DNA of 60,672 nt from Candidatus Jacksonbacteria bacterium RIFCSPLOWO2_02_FULL_44_20 (GTDB lineage: Bacteria > Patescibacteriota > Patescibacteriia > UBA9629). Below, piece by piece: positions 58,839 through 60,672 of the stretch (position 1 is its first letter; every line of letters begins with the position of its first letter). The notes beneath the pieces were generated by a model. It searched no databases. It was not told where the DNA came from and saw only the letters and a program-made list of their open reading frames with translations. The stretch is from assembly GCA_001818155.1 (NCBI GenBank), contig MHJU01000023.1:1-60672 (forward strand). The letters are read 5' to 3'. Both the position numbers and the translations under genes were made by a program.

Positions 58839-60672
58839 CTACTGTGATTTAGCAGGTTCAACGAATCGCAATTCTTCTAAAAATTCAACAAATCCTGGAG
58901 GCGGGTTAATAAGAGTTCTGCCCTCATAAATCACATCCTCAACTGGCGCATCAGGCGAAATGGATACAGTTCTTGCTTCTCCGTTCAGAGCAACATTGAT
59001 GTTCCCGTTAAGAGAGTCCGATGTAATTGTAAACGTATCACCAAATATGCCGTCGGAGACAGGGGAAAATTTAAGCGTGATGAACTTGTACGAAAGCGCG
59101 TCATTATTTGCCGAACACTCCGGAGGCGGACCGTCTGCGTCCGGAAACAGAGTAAATGACGGCGGAGTTCCGGATACGCTAAACTCTGCGCCTGCCGCAA
59201 ATGAAAGAGAGCTCACATTAAGCGACCCTCCGCCAAGATTGCACACCAGCATTGAAAGCGATTTTGTGTCGCCTGTTTTGATCGCCCCGAAATTATAAAC
59301 GTACGGGACGTTTGTCGCGGGAAACGACTCCGGATAAATAGCTATAATTTTGTCGCCGGCATTTGAGATGATAATGCTTTTAGAAATAAACGCTGATTCC
59401 GAACCGTATTCATCTTTCGCTTGAAGCGCGATTGTGTAAACGCCGTCCCCAGTCGTGTACGTATGCGAAACATCACCTACTCCAGAAATATATGAACCCC
59501 AATTCGGCGCGCCACTGTACTCAAAATCCCAACGCGTCTCAAGCGATGAGGTCGGTGTGAGATCATCAGTAGATGTCTCCGCGCTTACTGTGATTGAATC
59601 TGCGGCATGATCAATTGATTTTATAAGAAGACTGGCAGACGGCGGAAGATTACAGGCAAAAGCAGTCCCATCCGCAACGCATATTCCGTCTGTGGCTAAT
59701 ACGTTAAATAATTTATTGCACCAGGCGCCGAGCTCACAGTAGTTTTTCGGCTTACATGTTTTAACCGCCCCCAAAAGAGCGCAAATTTGGTCAGCGCCGC
59801 AGTCAAGCGCGGAGAGGCATGTTAACGAACAGGAAAGAGCTCCGGCATAACCTTCAACCCATGCGGTTGTGTCGCCGTCGCGATTGGACGCCGTAACTCT
59901 TCCTGTAAAAGGCGCGCCGCAATTCGCGTTTTGCATGGTCCATTCGGAAACGCGATTTTTACTGAACAGTTGATGATCATCGTCTACCCAGTGATTCAAA
60001 ACATAAACGCCGTCAAAGTACGCATCAGATTGATTATGAGAATCGCTGTCGGTTCCTATAAAAATTGTGGAACCGGAAAAATCGTCAAGAACGCCAGGAA
60101 CAGGCGCCGGCACTCCCAAAAAATTGCCGTCAATGTAAATTCTTCCTTCATTCCGCGCGTATGCATCCCACTGCAAAACTATAGAATGCCATTCATTTGC
60201 GGGCCATGAGGAAATATCAATGCTCCCGATTGTCGCATCTGCTCCGGCTGAATTCGTAACAATATATCTAATCAGCTGATTGTTCGCGCCGTCATGCCCT
60301 AAAAACAGACGGCTGACGCCGGCTTTAGCGTCCAGAAAAACCGGAGAATATGACGAACCCGCAAGCGAGCCCGGCAGAAGTAATTTTACCGAAAGAGCAA
60401 TAGTGCCATCCTTGTTTGATAAGATATTTTTTGCCGGAAACGTTAATGCGTCATTGCCGTCAATCAACATCCCAGCCCATTCGCGAACAACAGGATCATT
60501 TGGGCGATCTCCCGGGTTTACGCCTGTGTTTGTTCGTTGTATAAACGCGCTCATCTGCCACTCGTTAATACTTGTCAATTGCAGGTCATGCGCTGGAGAA
60601 GAGACGCCTGCGGAAACTGTTTTATCCGGCGAACCATTAAACAACCAATACTCGGTGTTTGTTCCGTTTGCG
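58839..60672 (-). CDS. Surface protein with LamG-like and PKD domains, N-terminus cut by window edge
   Basis: The frame is open on the minus strand from the right edge to the stop at 58839 (611 residues seen). A LamG/concanavalin-like domain covers roughly the first 230 residues (NEWHSIVLQWDAYARNEGRI, GSTIFIGTDSDSHNQSDAYF). A Cys-rich linker with about ten cysteines follows (260-340). Then come a PKD domain (about 345-440, DVSHTYTTGDGVYTIALQAK) and a beta domain of the choice-of-anchor or ASH-like kind (about 450-575, AIKTGDTKSLSMLVCNLGGG). It lies 65 bases upstream of pilN on the same strand, so it may be a pilus-linked adhesin or large minor pilin. The missing N-terminus would decide this. 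Confidence 0.85.
   Translation of the reverse strand, partial: ANGTNTEYWLFNGSPDKTVSAGVSSPAHDLQLTSINEWQMSAFIQRTNTGVNPGDRPNDPVVREWAGMLIDGNDALTFPAKNILSNKDGTIALSVKLLLPGSLAGSSYSPVFLDAKAGVSRLFLGHDGANNQLIRYIVTNSAGADATIGSIDISSWPANEWHSIVLQWDAYARNEGRIYIDGNFLGVPAPVPGVLDDFSGSTIFIGTDSDSHNQSDAYFDGVYVLNHWVDDDHQLFSKNRVSEWTMQNANCGAPFTGRVTASNRDGDTTAWVEGYAGALSCSLTCLSALDCGADQICALLGAVKTCKPKNYCELGAWCNKLFNVLATDGICVADGTAFACNLPPSASLLIKSIDHAADSITVSAETSTDDLTPTSSLETRWDFEYSGAPNWGSYISGVGDVSHTYTTGDGVYTIALQAKDEYGSESAFISKSIIISNAGDKIIAIYPESFPATNVPYVYNFGAIKTGDTKSLSMLVCNLGGGSLNVSSLSFAAGAEFSVSGTPPSFTLFPDADGPPPECSANNDALSYKFITLKFSPVSDGIFGDTFTITSDSLNGNINVALNGEARTVSISPDAPVEDVIYEGRTLINPPPGFVEFLEELRFVEPAKSQ

Noticed and set aside
1-60672. 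Alternative genetic code (UGA as glycine)
   Set aside because: Several ATGA overlaps use TGA as the natural stop of conserved proteins (for example 5699-5701 and 10498-10500 contexts), and no conserved protein needs UGA read through.

Overview
The window looks like a chromosomal segment of a Candidate Phyla Radiation (Patescibacteria) bacterium, most likely a Parcubacteria-type lineage. Reasons: genes are packed with 4-base ATGA overlaps; almost no gene has a Shine-Dalgarno sequence; an O-antigen ligase carries TPR repeats; an ECF sigma factor is followed by a membrane protein of the DUF5667 kind; there are very large Ser/Thr-rich secreted proteins; and two proteins contain in-frame AAATNNC tandem repeats. 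TGA ends several genes, so the standard bacterial code fits and the UGA-glycine code of Gracilibacteria does not. The lineage assignment is inference; no 16S rRNA or ribosomal protein gene is present.

Layout. 1-1140 (minus) is the cut-off end of a UDP-glucose dehydrogenase. From 1200 to 36875 nearly everything is on the plus strand and forms one long surface-polysaccharide locus. It holds folD, sugar-nucleotide enzymes (a WbpA/B/D/E-type set for a 2,3-diamino uronic acid, a WbpM-type dehydratase, four SDR epimerases/dehydratases and four DegT aminotransferases), two formyltransferases, an AsnB-type amidotransferase, five glycosyltransferases, several methyl-, acetyl- and FemAB-type transferases, a split transketolase, a PP2C-type phosphatase and a DUF218 protein. 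It also holds the assembly machinery: initiating phosphoglycosyl transferase (28825), Wzx flippase (13360), Wzy polymerase (19306) and Wzz-like length regulator (34099). Together these describe a Wzx/Wzy-dependent glycan with amino, formyl, amido and methyl decorations. Two AT-richer stretches (about 7522-10500 and 25121-28828) each contain an aminotransferase plus formyltransferase pair and look like separately acquired modules.

From 36872 the strand switches. A TPR-fused O-antigen ligase (36872-38995) is followed by a 1289-residue S-layer-like protein (39173-43042). Its strong promoter is overlapped by a perfect 9-bp inverted repeat and precedes a structured leader of about 250 nt. Next come a MITE-like 145-bp palindromic element and an anti-sigma-like/ECF sigma pair (43492-45172). 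A short plus-strand pair (glycosyltransferase, secreted protein) lies at 45219-47142. On the minus strand again are a coiled-coil membrane protein and a 2306-residue modular surface protein (48289-55209). Upstream of it lies an intergenic region with a REP-like palindrome and a candidate small RNA with its own promoter and terminator. The window ends with a type IV pilus segment (PilN, PilO), an FN3 protein, a polytopic membrane protein and a LamG/PKD adhesin that runs off the right edge. Overall the segment encodes the cell envelope and attachment surface.

The most unusual signal is the candidate small RNA or attenuated leader at about 55413-55553. It carries the best anti-Shine-Dalgarno match I noticed in a region whose protein genes almost all lack one.
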